A stretch of 64,000 bases of DNA from Gordonia lacunae (GTDB taxonomy: Bacteria; Actinomycetota; Actinomycetes; Mycobacteriales; Mycobacteriaceae): positions 38,778-102,777 of the forward strand of contig NZ_NGFO01000020.1 of assembly GCF_002149015.1 (NCBI RefSeq), in the 5' to 3' direction. The translations under genes and the position numbers were made by a program. How positions within the stretch are numbered: the first letter of the stretch is position 1; the number at the start of each line of letters is the position of its first letter. Below, piece by piece: positions 18,940 through 28,069 of the stretch. The notes beneath the pieces are model-generated. The model ran no database searches. It was not told where the DNA came from and saw nothing but the letters and a program-made list of their open reading frames with translations.

Positions 18940-21186
18940 TCAGGACTTGTCGAGATACGCGATCTTGTGCGGGACGAGGATGCCGTCGACGAGATCGGCG
19001 AGCGGCCGGTGTTCGAGCAGCGTGATGTCCTCGCTCACCACGTCTTCGGCGAGTTCGCGAGCGTCCTCGATGACCTCGACGTCCTCGAGTAGGGAGAGGA
19101 ACCGCAGCGAGGTGTTCACGCCGGACTGCAGGGACCCGAGCAGATCGCCCTCCCGCCGCTGTTCGAGGTCGACTCGTGCGAGCTCGAATCCGTCGTTGGA
19201 AGCCGCGACGGCACGGAGGCGGTCCATCGACGGCGACGTGTCACGGGCGTTCGTCATGAGCAGGCACAGTCCGGCATGCCGGCCGCGCCCGACGCGACCG
19301 CGCAACTGATGCAGCTGGCTCACGCCGAAGCGGTCGGCGTCGACGATGACCATCGTGGTCGCGTTGGGAACGTCGACACCCACCTCGATGACGGTGGTCG
19401 ACACCAGGACGTCGATCTCGCCCCGTCCGAATGCGTCCATGACGGAATTCTTCTCGTCGGCGGGCAACCGGCCGTGCAGGAGCTCGACCCGCCGGTGCGC
19501 GAAGGGACCGGAGACCAGCGCCTCGTACTGCTCGAGAACCGAGGTCGTCTTCGGGCCCTTCTCGTCGTTCCCGTCCGGTTCGGGTTCGGGGCCGTCGCCG
19601 ATACGCGAACACACCACATAGACCTGACGGCCCTCGTCGATCTCCTCGTTGGCACGTGACCAGACGCGATCGACCCACGAGGCCCGGCTCGTGGGCACCA
19701 CGGAGGTGGTGATCGGCTGCCGGCCGCGCGGCAGTTCGCGGAGCACCGAGGTCTCCAGATCGCCGAAGGCGGTCATGGCGACGGTCCGCGGGATCGGCGT
19801 GGCGGTCATCACGAGGAAATGCGGGATGCGTCCGTCGCGCCCCTTGCCGCGCAACACATCTCGCTGCTCCACACCGAAGCGGTGCTGCTCGTCGATCACC
19901 ACGAGTCCGAGGTCGAAGAACTCCACTTTGTCCTCGAGGAGCGCGTGCGTCCCGATCACGATGCCGGCCTGCCCGGTGACCACGTCGAGCAGCGTCTCGC
20001 GCCGTCCCTTGGTCTTCATCGATCCCGTGAGCAGCGCGATCCGCGTCGCCCCCTCGGCCGCGCTCAGCTCACCCGCCTCGGCGAGGTCGCCCAGCATCGT
20101 CTTCATGGTCCGGTAGTGCTGCGCGGCAAGCACTTCCGTCGGCGCCAGGATCGCACACTGGAACCCGTTGTCGACGACCCGGAGCATCGCCAGCAAGGAC
20201 ACGAGAGTCTTTCCGGACCCGACCTCGCCCTGCAGCAGCCGGGACATCGGCTGCGCGCGGGCCAGATCCTCGGCGAGCTCCTCCCCCACCTCGACCTGAC
20301 CGTCGGTCAGCGTGAACGGGAGCCGGTCACGCAGCTTGTCCTCGAGACCGCCGGGCACCCGCGGACACGGTGGCGCCGACTCACTCCGGCCCGCCAGCCG
20401 ACGCTGCGCGAGCACGGTCTGGATGGCCAGCGCCTCGTCGAACTTCAGTCGACGGGACGCGATCGTCACGTCATCCTCGGAATCGGGCAGGTGGATCTTG
20501 CGGATCGCCTCGTCGGTGCTCACGAGTCCCCGCGCGCGCCGTTCGGCCTCGGTCAGGGCATCGGGGATCGGCGCGCTCTCGGTCAGCACCCGGCGGACCG
20601 CGCCGAGGATGTCCCAGGTCTGGATGTTCTTGTTGGCCGGGTACATCGGCAGGATGTCACGGTCGAACATCGTGATCAGCGGGTGGTCGCCGCACTCTCC
20701 GGTGACCTGCTCCTCGATCGCGTACATCTCGGTCAGCATCTTGGAGCCGACGACGTCCTCGATCTCCGGATCGCCGTCGGGCAGGATCATCCATTCGGGA
20801 TGGGACAACTGGATCTGGTCGCGGAAGTACTTGACCGCGCCGGCCATCATCACCCGCGCGCCGGGACGCAACAATCCCTTGATCCGGAACGCGTTGAAGA
20901 AGCTGGCCTCGTAGACCTCGTTGTCGTCGGTCACCTTGACCTTGAGGAAGGATCCCTTGCGGCTTCTCATCTTGATGAGGTCGGACTTGGTGATCCGCCC
21001 GACGATCGTCAGCCACTCACCGGGCTCGGGTCGTTCCTGATCGGCCACATGGCCGCGTCGTATGTACCGGCGGGGGGTGTAGCGCAACAGCTCCCCGACC
21101 GTGTGCACGCCCACGGTCGCGAGCTGTTCGGCGGGCTTGACCCCGAGGACGTCGGCCAGCGAATCCGACAACGCCAGCTCGGTCAC
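18940..21186 (-). CDS. recG: ATP-dependent DNA helicase RecG
   Basis: RecG remodels stalled replication forks and recombination intermediates. The 748-residue product has the N-terminal wedge/OB domain (WLTIVGRITKSDLIKMRSRKGSFLKVKVTDD), helicase motif I GEVGSGKTLVSLLAML, motif II VVIDEQHRFGVEQRD, motif III VMTATPIPRTVAMTAFGDLETSVL, and motif VI QLHQLRGRVGRGRHAGLCL. Length is typical for actinobacteria. Its start overlaps the fakA stop by 4 nt, as in Rv2974c/Rv2973c. Confidence 0.96.
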   Translation of the reverse strand: MTELALSDSLADVLGVKPAEQLATVGVHTVGELLRYTPRRYIRRGHVADQERPEPGEWLTIVGRITKSDLIKMRSRKGSFLKVKVTDDNEVYEASFFNAFRIKGLLRPGARVMMAGAVKYFRDQIQLSHPEWMILPDGDPEIEDVVGSKMLTEMYAIEEQVTGECGDHPLITMFDRDILPMYPANKNIQTWDILGAVRRVLTESAPIPDALTEAERRARGLVSTDEAIRKIHLPDSEDDVTIASRRLKFDEALAIQTVLAQRRLAGRSESAPPCPRVPGGLEDKLRDRLPFTLTDGQVEVGEELAEDLARAQPMSRLLQGEVGSGKTLVSLLAMLRVVDNGFQCAILAPTEVLAAQHYRTMKTMLGDLAEAGELSAAEGATRIALLTGSMKTKGRRETLLDVVTGQAGIVIGTHALLEDKVEFFDLGLVVIDEQHRFGVEQRDVLRGKGRDGRIPHFLVMTATPIPRTVAMTAFGDLETSVLRELPRGRQPITTSVVPTSRASWVDRVWSRANEEIDEGRQVYVVCSRIGDGPEPEPDGNDEKGPKTTSVLEQYEALVSGPFAHRRVELLHGRLPADEKNSVMDAFGRGEIDVLVSTTVIEVGVDVPNATTMVIVDADRFGVSQLHQLRGRVGRGRHAGLCLLMTNARDTSPSMDRLRAVAASNDGFELARVDLEQRREGDLLGSLQSGVNTSLRFLSLLEDVEVIEDARELAEDVVSEDITLLEHRPLADLVDGILVPHKIAYLDKS

Positions 21187-22832
21187 TCCACACCCACCTG
21201 GATGAGATCGGTCCGCTGCCCGGTGCGATACACCGCCAGTTCGATACCGGGATAACTGCGCCGCATCTGCTCGCCGACGGCCTCGAGGGCGGCCTCGTCG
21301 ACGTCGACACCCGCGAGCAGCGTCACGAGTTCACCTCCGGTGGAGAGCATGAGGTCGACGAGCGCGGTGCACGCCGACGTCTGATCCGGCGCGACCACGA
21401 GTACGTCGTCGCCGATCAACCCCAGCACGTCGCCGACGTCGCTCATCCCGGCCAGCGTCATCATCCTCGTGGTCGCCGACTGCAGGGATCCCCAGCGCGC
21501 GCCGGCCGCGGCCTCGGCCATCGCGTAGGCGTCGACGTCGGGCACCTCACTCGGATCGTGCACGGCGAGGGCCGCCAGGCACTGGGTCATCGACGAGGTC
21601 GGCAGCATGAGCACCGAACGCTGGTTGGAACGCACCTCGGTGGCAACCGTCACGAGGTCCTGAGACGTCAGGGCGCCGTTGGCCATGACGACGACATGCG
21701 CGCTGTCGGTGTCGCGGATCGTCTTCCCCAATTCGTGGGCCGAGAGACCGTCGTCGGCGCGCAGCACCACCGCGCCGGCCTCGCCGAACAGTTCGGCCGC
21801 TCCGTCACCGGACACGACGGCCACCACGGCCCGCTTGTGCCGGGGCGGTGGTTCCGCCGAATCTGCTTGTGCTCGAATGGCGTCGAGGGCGAAGCAGCTG
21901 ATCCGGACGTCCGAGAGCTGCCCGATGCCCGCGCCGGCCTCCACCGCCGCTCCCGGCTCGCAGGTGTGCACGTGCACCGAGAACCGTTCACCCTCACCGC
22001 TGGAACTGTCGCCGACGATCACCACGGCGTCGCCGAGGTCGTCGAGCCGTGCGCGGAGTTCGGCGATCTGCTCGCCTGCTGCCCCGTCGAGGAGATACAT
22101 GACCTCGAAGTCCTGGTCGCTGCCGTCGACGCAGCTGTCGTCCGGCCCGTGTCCGAGCGTGGTGCTGTCGGTGAGGATGCCCCGGTAGCGGCGCCGGCGG
22201 TGGGAGACGCCGGTGATCACCTCGACCATGGCGTCGACGATCGCGAGAAATCCGCGTCCGCCCGCGTCCACCACGCCGGCGTTCGCGAGCACCGACAGCT
22301 GCTCCGGGGTGCGTTCGAGTGCCTCGGCGCAGTCATCGGCCACGGCGCGCACCTGGTCTGCGGGCGATTCGTTCTCGTGTGCCGCGGCCGCCTCGGCGGC
22401 CACCCGCACCAGCGTGAGCACTGTGCCCTCACGCGGTTCGCTCACCGCGCGGGTCGCCGCGAGCGAACCGAGGCGGAGTCCCAGCGTCGACAGTTCGGCG
22501 AAGGTCAGTGCGTCCGTGTCGCCGAGGATCTCCGCGCCGTCTGCGAGGCCGACGAGTACCTGGGAGAGGATGATCCCCGAGTTGCCTCGGGCCTGCGCGA
22601 CCGCGCCGTCGGCCATCGCGCGCGCCACCTCGGGCAGGGATGCGTCGGGCGGGGTCTTCTCGACCGCCTCGGCCGCCGCACGCATCGTGAAGAGCATGTT
22701 GCTGCCGGTGTCCGAATCGGGGATCGGGAAGACGTTGAGGTCGTTGATCTCGCCGCGCAGCGACTCGAGCTGCTCGACCGAGGCACGGGCCCAGTCGCGC
22801 AGCAACTGCGGGTTGACGGTGCGGGCGATCAC
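21183..22832 (-). CDS. fakA: Fatty acid kinase FakA-like protein (DAK2 domain)
   Basis: FakA phosphorylates fatty acids presented by DegV-type FakB proteins. The 549-residue protein has an N-terminal DhaL/DAK2 ATP-binding domain with the magnesium site NVFPIPDSDTGSNM, GNSGIILSQVLVGLADG, and ERTPEQLSVLANAGVVDAGGRGFLAIVDAM, followed by the C-terminal EDD-type fold (VAVVSGDGAAELFGEAGA). The GTG at 22832 gives the conserved start VIARTVNPQLLRDWARASV; the frame runs open further upstream but crosses the promoter zone shared with rpmB. Coupled to recG. Confidence 0.88.
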   Translation of the reverse strand: MIARTVNPQLLRDWARASVEQLESLRGEINDLNVFPIPDSDTGSNMLFTMRAAAEAVEKTPPDASLPEVARAMADGAVAQARGNSGIILSQVLVGLADGAEILGDTDALTFAELSTLGLRLGSLAATRAVSEPREGTVLTLVRVAAEAAAAHENESPADQVRAVADDCAEALERTPEQLSVLANAGVVDAGGRGFLAIVDAMVEVITGVSHRRRRYRGILTDSTTLGHGPDDSCVDGSDQDFEVMYLLDGAAGEQIAELRARLDDLGDAVVIVGDSSSGEGERFSVHVHTCEPGAAVEAGAGIGQLSDVRISCFALDAIRAQADSAEPPPRHKRAVVAVVSGDGAAELFGEAGAVVLRADDGLSAHELGKTIRDTDSAHVVVMANGALTSQDLVTVATEVRSNQRSVLMLPTSSMTQCLAALAVHDPSEVPDVDAYAMAEAAAGARWGSLQSATTRMMTLAGMSDVGDVLGLIGDDVLVVAPDQTSACTALVDLMLSTGGELVTLLAGVDVDEAALEAVGEQMRRSYPGIELAVYRTGQRTDLIQVGVE

Positions 22833-22982
22833 ACGGTGACTCTTTCTCGCAGACGCGGCGCGCGACGGGCAGTGCTCTCGCGGGCGACGTGACCGGCTGG
22901 TGAAGTTGTGTGCAAGGCTACTCGGGGTGTCCGACCGTGCGGCGCGTCCGAGCGGGTCCGCCTGCGGCGAGTCGGCCCGGAT

Positions 22983-23012
22983 TTGGTCACGTCCCCACGA
23001 CCTGGTTATCCT
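22983..23012 (+). promoter_or_regulatory. Candidate rpmB promoter
   Basis: TTGGTC (22983-22988) and TATCCT (23007-23012) with an 18-bp spacer, within the 282-nt gap between the divergent fakA and rpmB genes. The start would be near 23019, leaving a leader of about 95 nt. Confidence 0.5.
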
Positions 23013-23114
23013 TGCAGGGTTGCCTTTCGCCTCGGCGCGCACACCGTCCGGTGGTGCCGATCGATCCGTGAGGCTGACCACCAGACCATGATCATCTACC
23101 AAGGGAGTTCGACG

Positions 23115-23306
23115 ATGGCTGCCGTCTGCGATATTTGCGGCAAGGGCCCGGGCTTCGGCAAGTCGGTTTCTCACTCGCACCGCCGTACCAACCGACGCTG
23201 GAACCCGAACATCCAGTCCGTTCGCGTGGAGGTCGCCCCCGGCAACCGCAAGCGCAAGAACGTCTGCACCTCCTGCCTGAAGGCCGGCAAGACCGCAGCT
23301 GTCTGA
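23115..23306 (+). CDS. rpmB: 50S ribosomal protein L28, zinc-binding form
   Basis: The 63-residue protein begins [29 protein letters not shown], the L28 signature, and carries two CxxC pairs (CDIC and CTSC) that form a zinc ribbon. Actinobacteria often have a second, cysteine-free L28 used under zinc limitation, and this is the zinc-dependent form. AAGGGAG at 23101-23107 is the ribosome-binding site; in-frame upstream starts are not needed. A terminator follows. Confidence 0.96.
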   Translation: MAAVCDICGKGPGFGKSVSHSHRRTNRRWNPNIQSVRVEVAPGNRKRKNVCTSCLKAGKTAAV

Positions 23307-23346
23307 TCTTCCGCACCCGTCCGCGGGTGAGGTGTCCGAGAGCACG

Positions 23347-23389
23347 AGACCCGATGCCATGAGCGCAAGCTCCCCGGCGTCGGGTCTTT
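23347..23389 (+). terminator. rpmB terminator
   Basis: AGACCCGATGCC (23347-23358) pairs with GGCGTCGGGTCT (23376-23387) over 12 bp with one G-U pair, followed by TTT. It isolates rpmB from the next gene. Confidence 0.75.
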
Positions 23390-23415
23390 GGCGTGTGCGC
23401 GATAATGTTTCGCGC

Positions 23416-24264
23416 ATGCCCTCATCGAATCCCACCGCCACCGCCACCCACCCCGCCGCCGTCGATGCCGACGACTTGGTGAGCGAGGCCAACGGCGTTC
23501 TCACCGTCGCGGTGTCGACCGCGGGTGCGGGCAACTCACTCGACGACGCCGCCCTCGCCGCCGGCACTCAGGCTCTCCGCGAGGTCGCGCGCGGCCGGCG
23601 GGACGTCGGTGCCGTCCTGCTCGTCGGGCTGGGCAAGAACTTCTGCGCCGGCGGAAACGTCCGTGCCTTCGCCGGCGCGGACGACCGTCCGACCTACCTC
23701 CGCGAGATCGCGGACAACTTCCATCAGCTCGTCGGCGCCCTCCACGAGGCCGACCGCCCCGTCGTCGTCGCCGCCAAGGGCTGGGCCGCCGGTGCCGGCA
23801 TGTCTCTGGTCCTGCACGCCGACGTGGCCATCGGCGGCCCGTCGACGAGACTCCGGCCCGCCTACCGCGGCATCGGTCTGACGCCCGACGGCGGACTCAC
23901 CTGGACGCTCCCGCGCGCGGTCGGCGCCGCTCGCGCCCGACAGATCATCCTGACCGACCGCGTCCTCACCGCGGAGGACGCCCTGCAGTGGGGGCTGCTG
24001 TCGGAGATCGTCGCCGACAACGAGGTCGAAGCGGCCGCGCGCACGGCGGCCGAGACCATCGCGTCGGGTCCCCGCGGCGCCGACGCCGCCACGAGGCATC
24101 TGCTCGCCGTCTCCGCGGACACGACCCTGGTCGAGCACCTCGCACTCGAAGCCCGCTCGATCTCCGAACGGTCCGGCCTGCCCGAGGGCATCGAAGGCGT
24201 CGACGCCTTCGTCGGCAAGCGCGCACCGGACTTCACCCGCGGGCGCGCCGGCACTGCTCCCTGA
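23416..24264 (+). CDS. Enoyl-CoA hydratase/isomerase family protein
   Basis: The 282-residue crotonase-fold protein has the oxyanion-hole segments GKNFCAGGNVRAF and AAKGWAAGAGMSLVLHADVAI, then the AYRGIGLTPDGGLTWTLPRAVGAARARQIILTDR block. The position of one catalytic glutamate of classical enoyl-CoA hydratases appears to be aspartate (TPDGG), as in isomerase-like members, so the exact reaction is open. The ATG at 23416 has no ribosome-binding site but a TAATGT -10 box at 23403-23408, so the mRNA is probably leaderless. No neighbouring beta-oxidation genes. Confidence 0.85.
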   Translation: MPSSNPTATATHPAAVDADDLVSEANGVLTVAVSTAGAGNSLDDAALAAGTQALREVARGRRDVGAVLLVGLGKNFCAGGNVRAFAGADDRPTYLREIADNFHQLVGALHEADRPVVVAAKGWAAGAGMSLVLHADVAIGGPSTRLRPAYRGIGLTPDGGLTWTLPRAVGAARARQIILTDRVLTAEDALQWGLLSEIVADNEVEAAARTAAETIASGPRGADAATRHLLAVSADTTLVEHLALEARSISERSGLPEGIEGVDAFVGKRAPDFTRGRAGTAP

Positions 24265-24353
24265 GCGGAACGAACACCACCTAACCGCCGCTCCCCAATC
24301 CGAAGGAACCGCAAAGCCCCTGGTTCCGAGCCCGAGAGATCTGCTGATCCACC

Positions 24354-24459
24354 GCTCCCTGAGGAGCGCCCGGAGCTTGCGGAGGGCGCGTCACGAAGAG
24401 TTGGCGAGACGAACTTGCGAGACCCTTCGTGACGCTCGCAAGCTCGCTCCTCAGGGAGC
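24354..24459. repeat. Large intergenic inverted repeat (REP-like)
   Basis: The segment GCTCCCTGAGGAGCG...GCGTCACGAAG (24354-24398) returns in reverse complement as CTTCGTGACGC...CGCTCCTCAGGGAGC (24425-24459). The arms differ by a short insertion. RNA from this region would form a long hairpin. It occupies the 384-nt gap between the enoyl-CoA hydratase gene and ung, where no gene is seen. Confidence 0.8.
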
Positions 24460-24530
24460 AGTGAATGTGGTCGCGCACCGAGCACGACGGTTGTTTCGTA
24501 GTCCACGACGGCCGCCAGGCCGCAGATACC

Positions 24531-24641
24531 GAGGTGCGAAGAGCGCAAGCGACCCAACCCCGCCGCTCCCTGAGGTGCGAGGAGCGCAAGCGACCCAACC
24601 CCGCCGCTCCCTGAGGTGCGAGGAGCGCAAGCGACGAGCCA
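24531..24641. repeat. Tandem 41-bp repeat, about 2.7 units, of the same repeat family
   Basis: The string GAGGTGCGAGGAGCGCAAGC recurs at 24572 and 24613, and with one change at 24531, at an exact 41-bp period; the linker CCGCCGCTCCCT between units matches the arm of the neighbouring inverted repeat. The array runs to within 8 bp of the ung stop codon. Confidence 0.85.
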
Positions 24642-24648
24642 CGAAGGG

Positions 24649-25332
24649 TCAGGGCAGGCGCCAGTCGACCGGTTCGGCACCGAGATCCATCAGTTCCTCG
24701 TTCGCCCGGCTGAAGGGCCGGGAGCCGAAGAACCCGCGCGAGGCCGACAGCGGCGAGGGATGCGCCGACGTGATGGTCGGGACATCGGGGAGCCACTTCT
24801 CCAGACCCGCGGCGTCCCGGCCCCACAGGATCGCGACGAGTGGTTCGTCGCGAGCCGCGAGCGCCTTGATGGCACACTCGGTCACCTCTTCCCAGCCTTT
24901 GCCGCGATGGGAGGCAGGCTCGCCCGGGGCCACCGTGAGCACCCGGTTGAGCAGGAGCACACCGTTGTCCGCCCAGGGCGTGAGATCACCGGTGGTCGGC
25001 GCCGGGTAGCCGAGATCCGCGCAGTACTCGGTGTAGATGTTCGTCAGCGAACGCGGGATCGGCCGCACGTCGGGCGCCACCGAAAAGCTCAGCCCGACTG
25101 CGTGTCCGGGCGTCGGATAGGGATCCTGCCCGACGATCAGGACGCGTACGTCTTCCAGGGGGCGCGTGAAGGCGCGCAGGACATGTTGTCCCGCAGGAAG
25201 ATAGCGGCGCCCCTCGGCGATCTCGGCGCGCAGGAACCGGCCCATCTCGGTGATGATGGGCTCCACCGGTGCCAACGCCTCTGCCCAGCCCGGGTCGATC
25301 AGTTCGGCGAGCGGTTTGGGTGGTGCGGTCAC
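24649..25332 (-). CDS. ung: Uracil-DNA glycosylase, family 1
   Basis: Ung removes uracil from DNA, starting base-excision repair. The 227-residue product has the catalytic water-activating motif GQDPYP (about 70-75), the GLSFSV segment, LLLNRVLTV (uracil-binding asparagine), and the DNA-intercalation loop [18 protein letters not shown]. Length is normal. It lies between the gamma carbonic anhydrase gene and the repeat island, matching Rv2976c near recG. Confidence 0.97.
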   Translation of the reverse strand: MTAPPKPLAELIDPGWAEALAPVEPIITEMGRFLRAEIAEGRRYLPAGQHVLRAFTRPLEDVRVLIVGQDPYPTPGHAVGLSFSVAPDVRPIPRSLTNIYTEYCADLGYPAPTTGDLTPWADNGVLLLNRVLTVAPGEPASHRGKGWEEVTECAIKALAARDEPLVAILWGRDAAGLEKWLPDVPTITSAHPSPLSASRGFFGSRPFSRANEELMDLGAEPVDWRLP

Positions 25333-25355
25333 GATTGCCTCCGTCGTGCGGGTCG

Positions 25356-25877
25356 TCAGTCCAGCCGTTTGAGCGCGGTGCGGTAATGCTGCGCGTTCTG
25401 GAAGTACATCTCACAGTTCAGGTCGGTGTGTCCCGTGGGGACCTCGTAGCCATCCCGCAGCCGCGCCGGCACACCGAGCGCCATGCGTCGCGGCGGCACG
25501 TCGAACTTGAACGGCACCACCGCGCCGGCGCCCACGATCGCACCGTCGCCGACCGTCGACCCGTTCAGGACAACCGAACCCGAGGCGATGAGGCAGTCGT
25601 CACCGATCGTCGCGCCCTCGATGTGCGCGTTGTGGCCGACGACGCATCGCTCACCGATGACGGTCGGGTCGAGAACTGTGCAGTGGATGACGGTGCCGTC
25701 CTGGATGTTGCTGCGCGCGCCGACGGTGATCGTCCCGTAGTCGCCCCGCAAGACCGCGCCCGGCCACACCGACACCCCGTCACCGAGGGTGACCGCGCCG
25801 ATCACCACCGCGTCCGGGTGCACGTAGGTGTCCTGGCCCAGGACCGGTTCTCGATCGTCGAGTGCGTAAATCGCCAT
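25356..25877 (-). CDS. Gamma-class carbonic anhydrase family protein
   Basis: The 173-residue protein is a left-handed beta-helix built of hexapeptide repeats ([60 protein letters not shown]). Three histidines at the metal-ligand positions (VIH, GHNAH) are present, consistent with a zinc- or iron-dependent enzyme or with related acyltransferases such as PaaY. It starts 23 nt upstream of ung on the same strand. Activity is not proven by sequence. Confidence 0.85.
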   Translation of the reverse strand: MAIYALDDREPVLGQDTYVHPDAVVIGAVTLGDGVSVWPGAVLRGDYGTITVGARSNIQDGTVIHCTVLDPTVIGERCVVGHNAHIEGATIGDDCLIASGSVVLNGSTVGDGAIVGAGAVVPFKFDVPPRRMALGVPARLRDGYEVPTGHTDLNCEMYFQNAQHYRTALKRLD

Positions 25878-25922
25878 GAGGCGACTCTAATGGTGCGTCT
25901 CGGAAGCGGGCGAGACACACCA

Positions 25923-26963
25923 CTAGTCGCCGGTCGGGTCGGCGAAGGACTGCCACCCGTGCAGGTCAGGTCCATCGGGCCCGCCGACGCGCCGGTCGTC
26001 CACCCAGACCTCGGGCGCCGACGTCGACGGCGCACCGACCGAGCCGATCACCGTCCAGCCGGGGGGCACCGCCGCCGCTTCGAACGAGGCGAGCAGGTGA
26101 TGGTCCTCACCCCCGGCGAGGAGCCATCGCGTGAGGTCCACCCCGAGCGCGCCGGCCGCCTCGACCAGATCGGGTCGTCGCGGGACCGCGTCGGAGTCCA
26201 CGGCCATCGCGAGCCCCGCGGCCCTCGACATCGTGAGCAGTTCTTCGATCAGACCGTCGGAGATGTCGGTCATGGCGTGCGCGCCCGCAGCTGCGGCGAT
26301 CGGCCCCTGCCCGAGGTCGGGAGCCGGCACGCGATGCAGCGCAACGAGTTCCGGCCAGTCGGACTCGGCCGCACGCGGATCGGAGAGCACCGCGAGCCCC
26401 GCCGCGCTGGCCCCGAGCGGCCCACTCACCGCGAGGACGTCACCCGTTCGCGCGCCACCCAGTGACACCGGACGACGATCCTCCAGGGCACCGACCGCGG
26501 TGACGCTCACCACCACCTGACCGGCCGCGACGAGATCGCCGCCCAGCACCCGCGCGTCCAGTTCGTGCGCCGCGCGCACCACCCCGTCGTTCAGGTCGAG
26601 GACCACGCCGACCGGCGTCTCCGCCGGACATGCGATGGATACGACGAGACCCGTTGTGCGACCGCCCATCGCGGCGACATCGGCCGAACTCTGCACCACC
26701 GCGCGGGCGCCGACCTGCTCGGGCGTCGACCAGCCGAACCGGAAATGGCGGCCCTCGACGACGGTGTCGGTGCTGATCACCGCCGACCCGCCGATGTCGA
26801 GAACGGCTGCGTCGTCGCCCGATCCGATCACGATGTCGTGGGCGGGCTCACCGGCTGTCGCGGACGCGGTCAGCGCGGCGATGACGGCGCGTTCGCCGAT
26901 CGCACCGACCGTGTCGGTCCGATCGATCGGGTGATGGGGTCGACCGGTCTCGTCGATGGTCAC
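25923..26963 (-). CDS. thiL: Thiamine-monophosphate kinase
   Basis: ThiL phosphorylates thiamine monophosphate to the active pyrophosphate. The 346-residue product has the PurM/ThiL fold signatures GSGDDAAVLD, STDTVVEGRHFRFGWSTPEQVGARAVVQSSADVAAMGG, and DISDGLIEEL. The GTG at 26963, behind AGGAAAGG, gives the usual N-terminus VTIDETGRP; the frame is open to 27137. Matches Rv2977c. Confidence 0.95.
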   Translation of the reverse strand: MTIDETGRPHHPIDRTDTVGAIGERAVIAALTASATAGEPAHDIVIGSGDDAAVLDIGGSAVISTDTVVEGRHFRFGWSTPEQVGARAVVQSSADVAAMGGRTTGLVVSIACPAETPVGVVLDLNDGVVRAAHELDARVLGGDLVAAGQVVVSVTAVGALEDRRPVSLGGARTGDVLAVSGPLGASAAGLAVLSDPRAAESDWPELVALHRVPAPDLGQGPIAAAAGAHAMTDISDGLIEELLTMSRAAGLAMAVDSDAVPRRPDLVEAAGALGVDLTRWLLAGGEDHHLLASFEAAAVPPGWTVIGSVGAPSTSAPEVWVDDRRVGGPDGPDLHGWQSFADPTGD

Positions 26964-27124
26964 TCGTGGGGCCTTTCCTCTTCCGGTCGCGCGCGCACGG
27001 GTTTGTCGGTGACAATGTGTGCCACAGTGTATTGGGCCGCCGGGCGACGCCGGTTCGACAGCCCGTGTCGACGATGTGCCCCAGACGATGTGGCCCGGGA
27101 ACGACACAGACGGAGAGGATGTCC

Positions 27125-27364
27125 GTGGTTCAGGCATACATACTGATCCAGACCGAGGTCGGCCGGGCCGCGCTCGCAGCGGCGACGATCGCCGAGATCG
27201 CCGGGGTCGCCTCCTCCGAGGAGGTCAGTGGGCCCTACGACGTGATCGTCCGGGTCGATGCGGCCGATGCCACGCACCTGACCGAGAACGTGGTTCCGCA
27301 GATCCAGAAGGTGGACGGCATCACCCGCACGCTGACCTGCCCGGTGGTCACGACGACGCGCTGA
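27125..27364 (+). CDS. Lrp/AsnC ligand-binding domain protein (SIRAL type)
   Basis: The 79-residue protein is a stand-alone RAM/AsnC effector-binding domain: VQAYILIQTEVGRAALAAATIAEIAGVASSEEVSGPYDVIVRVDA...VDGITRTLTCPVV. It lacks the DNA-binding helix-turn-helix, so it may bind amino acids and pair with full-length Lrp proteins. The GTG at 27125 has GGAGAGG (27112-27118) at a 6-nt spacing, whereas the ATG at 27119 directly abuts it, so the GTG is preferred. Divergent from thiL. Confidence 0.85.
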   Translation: MVQAYILIQTEVGRAALAAATIAEIAGVASSEEVSGPYDVIVRVDAADATHLTENVVPQIQKVDGITRTLTCPVVTTTR

Positions 27365-27442
27365 CCGTCGACACCGGCCGCGGCCGTCCGCGACAGGTGC
27401 CCACGCGCGGGGCCGACCGAGGGACTCTCCTACTGTTGTGGG

Positions 27443-28051
27443 GTGACGTCAGCAGGTTCGGATGACACTCCGCAGAACCCCATCGACAACGAGGCCGTCG
27501 ACGCCCCCGCCCCTGAGGACGCCTCGCGGTACGGCAGTGGCGGCCGGCTCAGCCCGGCACTCGTCGCGACGCTGGTGGCCATCCCGGTGATGGTGATAGC
27601 CGGGTTCATCGTGTTCGCCGCACTGCGTCCCGACCCGGTGACCCCGATCGAGTCCTACGACGCCGCCGGGCCGGTCTCCGAGGAGTGCACCCGACTTCTC
27701 GCCGAGGCGCCGGACACCTTCGAGGGGTTCGGCACGAAAGAGGTCTCCGGGGATCGCGCGACGTGGCCTGCGACGGGCTCCGGCGACGACATGACCTTGC
27801 GGTGCGGGGTGACCCGGCCGGCCGAGCTGTCCCCCACGAGCAACCTCCAGGAGATCCACGCCGCCGATCAGGCCGGGGTCCAGTGGTTCATCACCGACAC
27901 GGTCGCCGGCTCGGGGCAGGCCTACGTGTGCGTCGACCACCGTCCGTACGTCGCGATGTGGATCCCGGCCAATGCAGGCAACGGCCCGATCACCGACATC
28001 TCGGGCGTGATCGACCGCACCCTCGAACGGGGACCGCTCGACTTCGGCTGA
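27443..28051 (+). CDS. DUF3515 membrane-anchored protein
   Basis: The 202-residue protein has a Pro/Asp-rich N-terminus, one TM helix (VATLVAIPVMVIAGFIVFAAL) and an extracytoplasmic domain with three cysteines (ECTRLL, RCGVTRP, VCVDHRPYVAMW). DUF3515 proteins are conserved in mycolate actinobacteria with unknown function (Rv2980). The GTG at 27443 follows a TACTGT -10 box by 6 nt with no ribosome-binding site, so it is probably leaderless. It converges on gpsA with only 18 bp between; the ddlA gene found there in M. tuberculosis is absent. Confidence 0.85.
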   Translation: MTSAGSDDTPQNPIDNEAVDAPAPEDASRYGSGGRLSPALVATLVAIPVMVIAGFIVFAALRPDPVTPIESYDAAGPVSEECTRLLAEAPDTFEGFGTKEVSGDRATWPATGSGDDMTLRCGVTRPAELSPTSNLQEIHAADQAGVQWFITDTVAGSGQAYVCVDHRPYVAMWIPANAGNGPITDISGVIDRTLERGPLDFG

Positions 28052-28069
28052 TCCGGCGGCGGAAAGGGA

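Noticed and set aside
19819..21255. 478-codon plus-strand frame over recG
   Set aside because: Antisense shadow; composition is His/Arg/Asp-rich and it crosses the coupled recG-fakA junction.
22833..23567. N-terminal extension of fakA by 245 codons
   Set aside because: It would run through the divergent rpmB gene and its promoter. The conserved FakA start is at the GTG at 22832.
24265..24648. CRISPR array at the repeat island
   Set aside because: The 41-bp units abut each other without unique spacers and there are no cas genes nearby.
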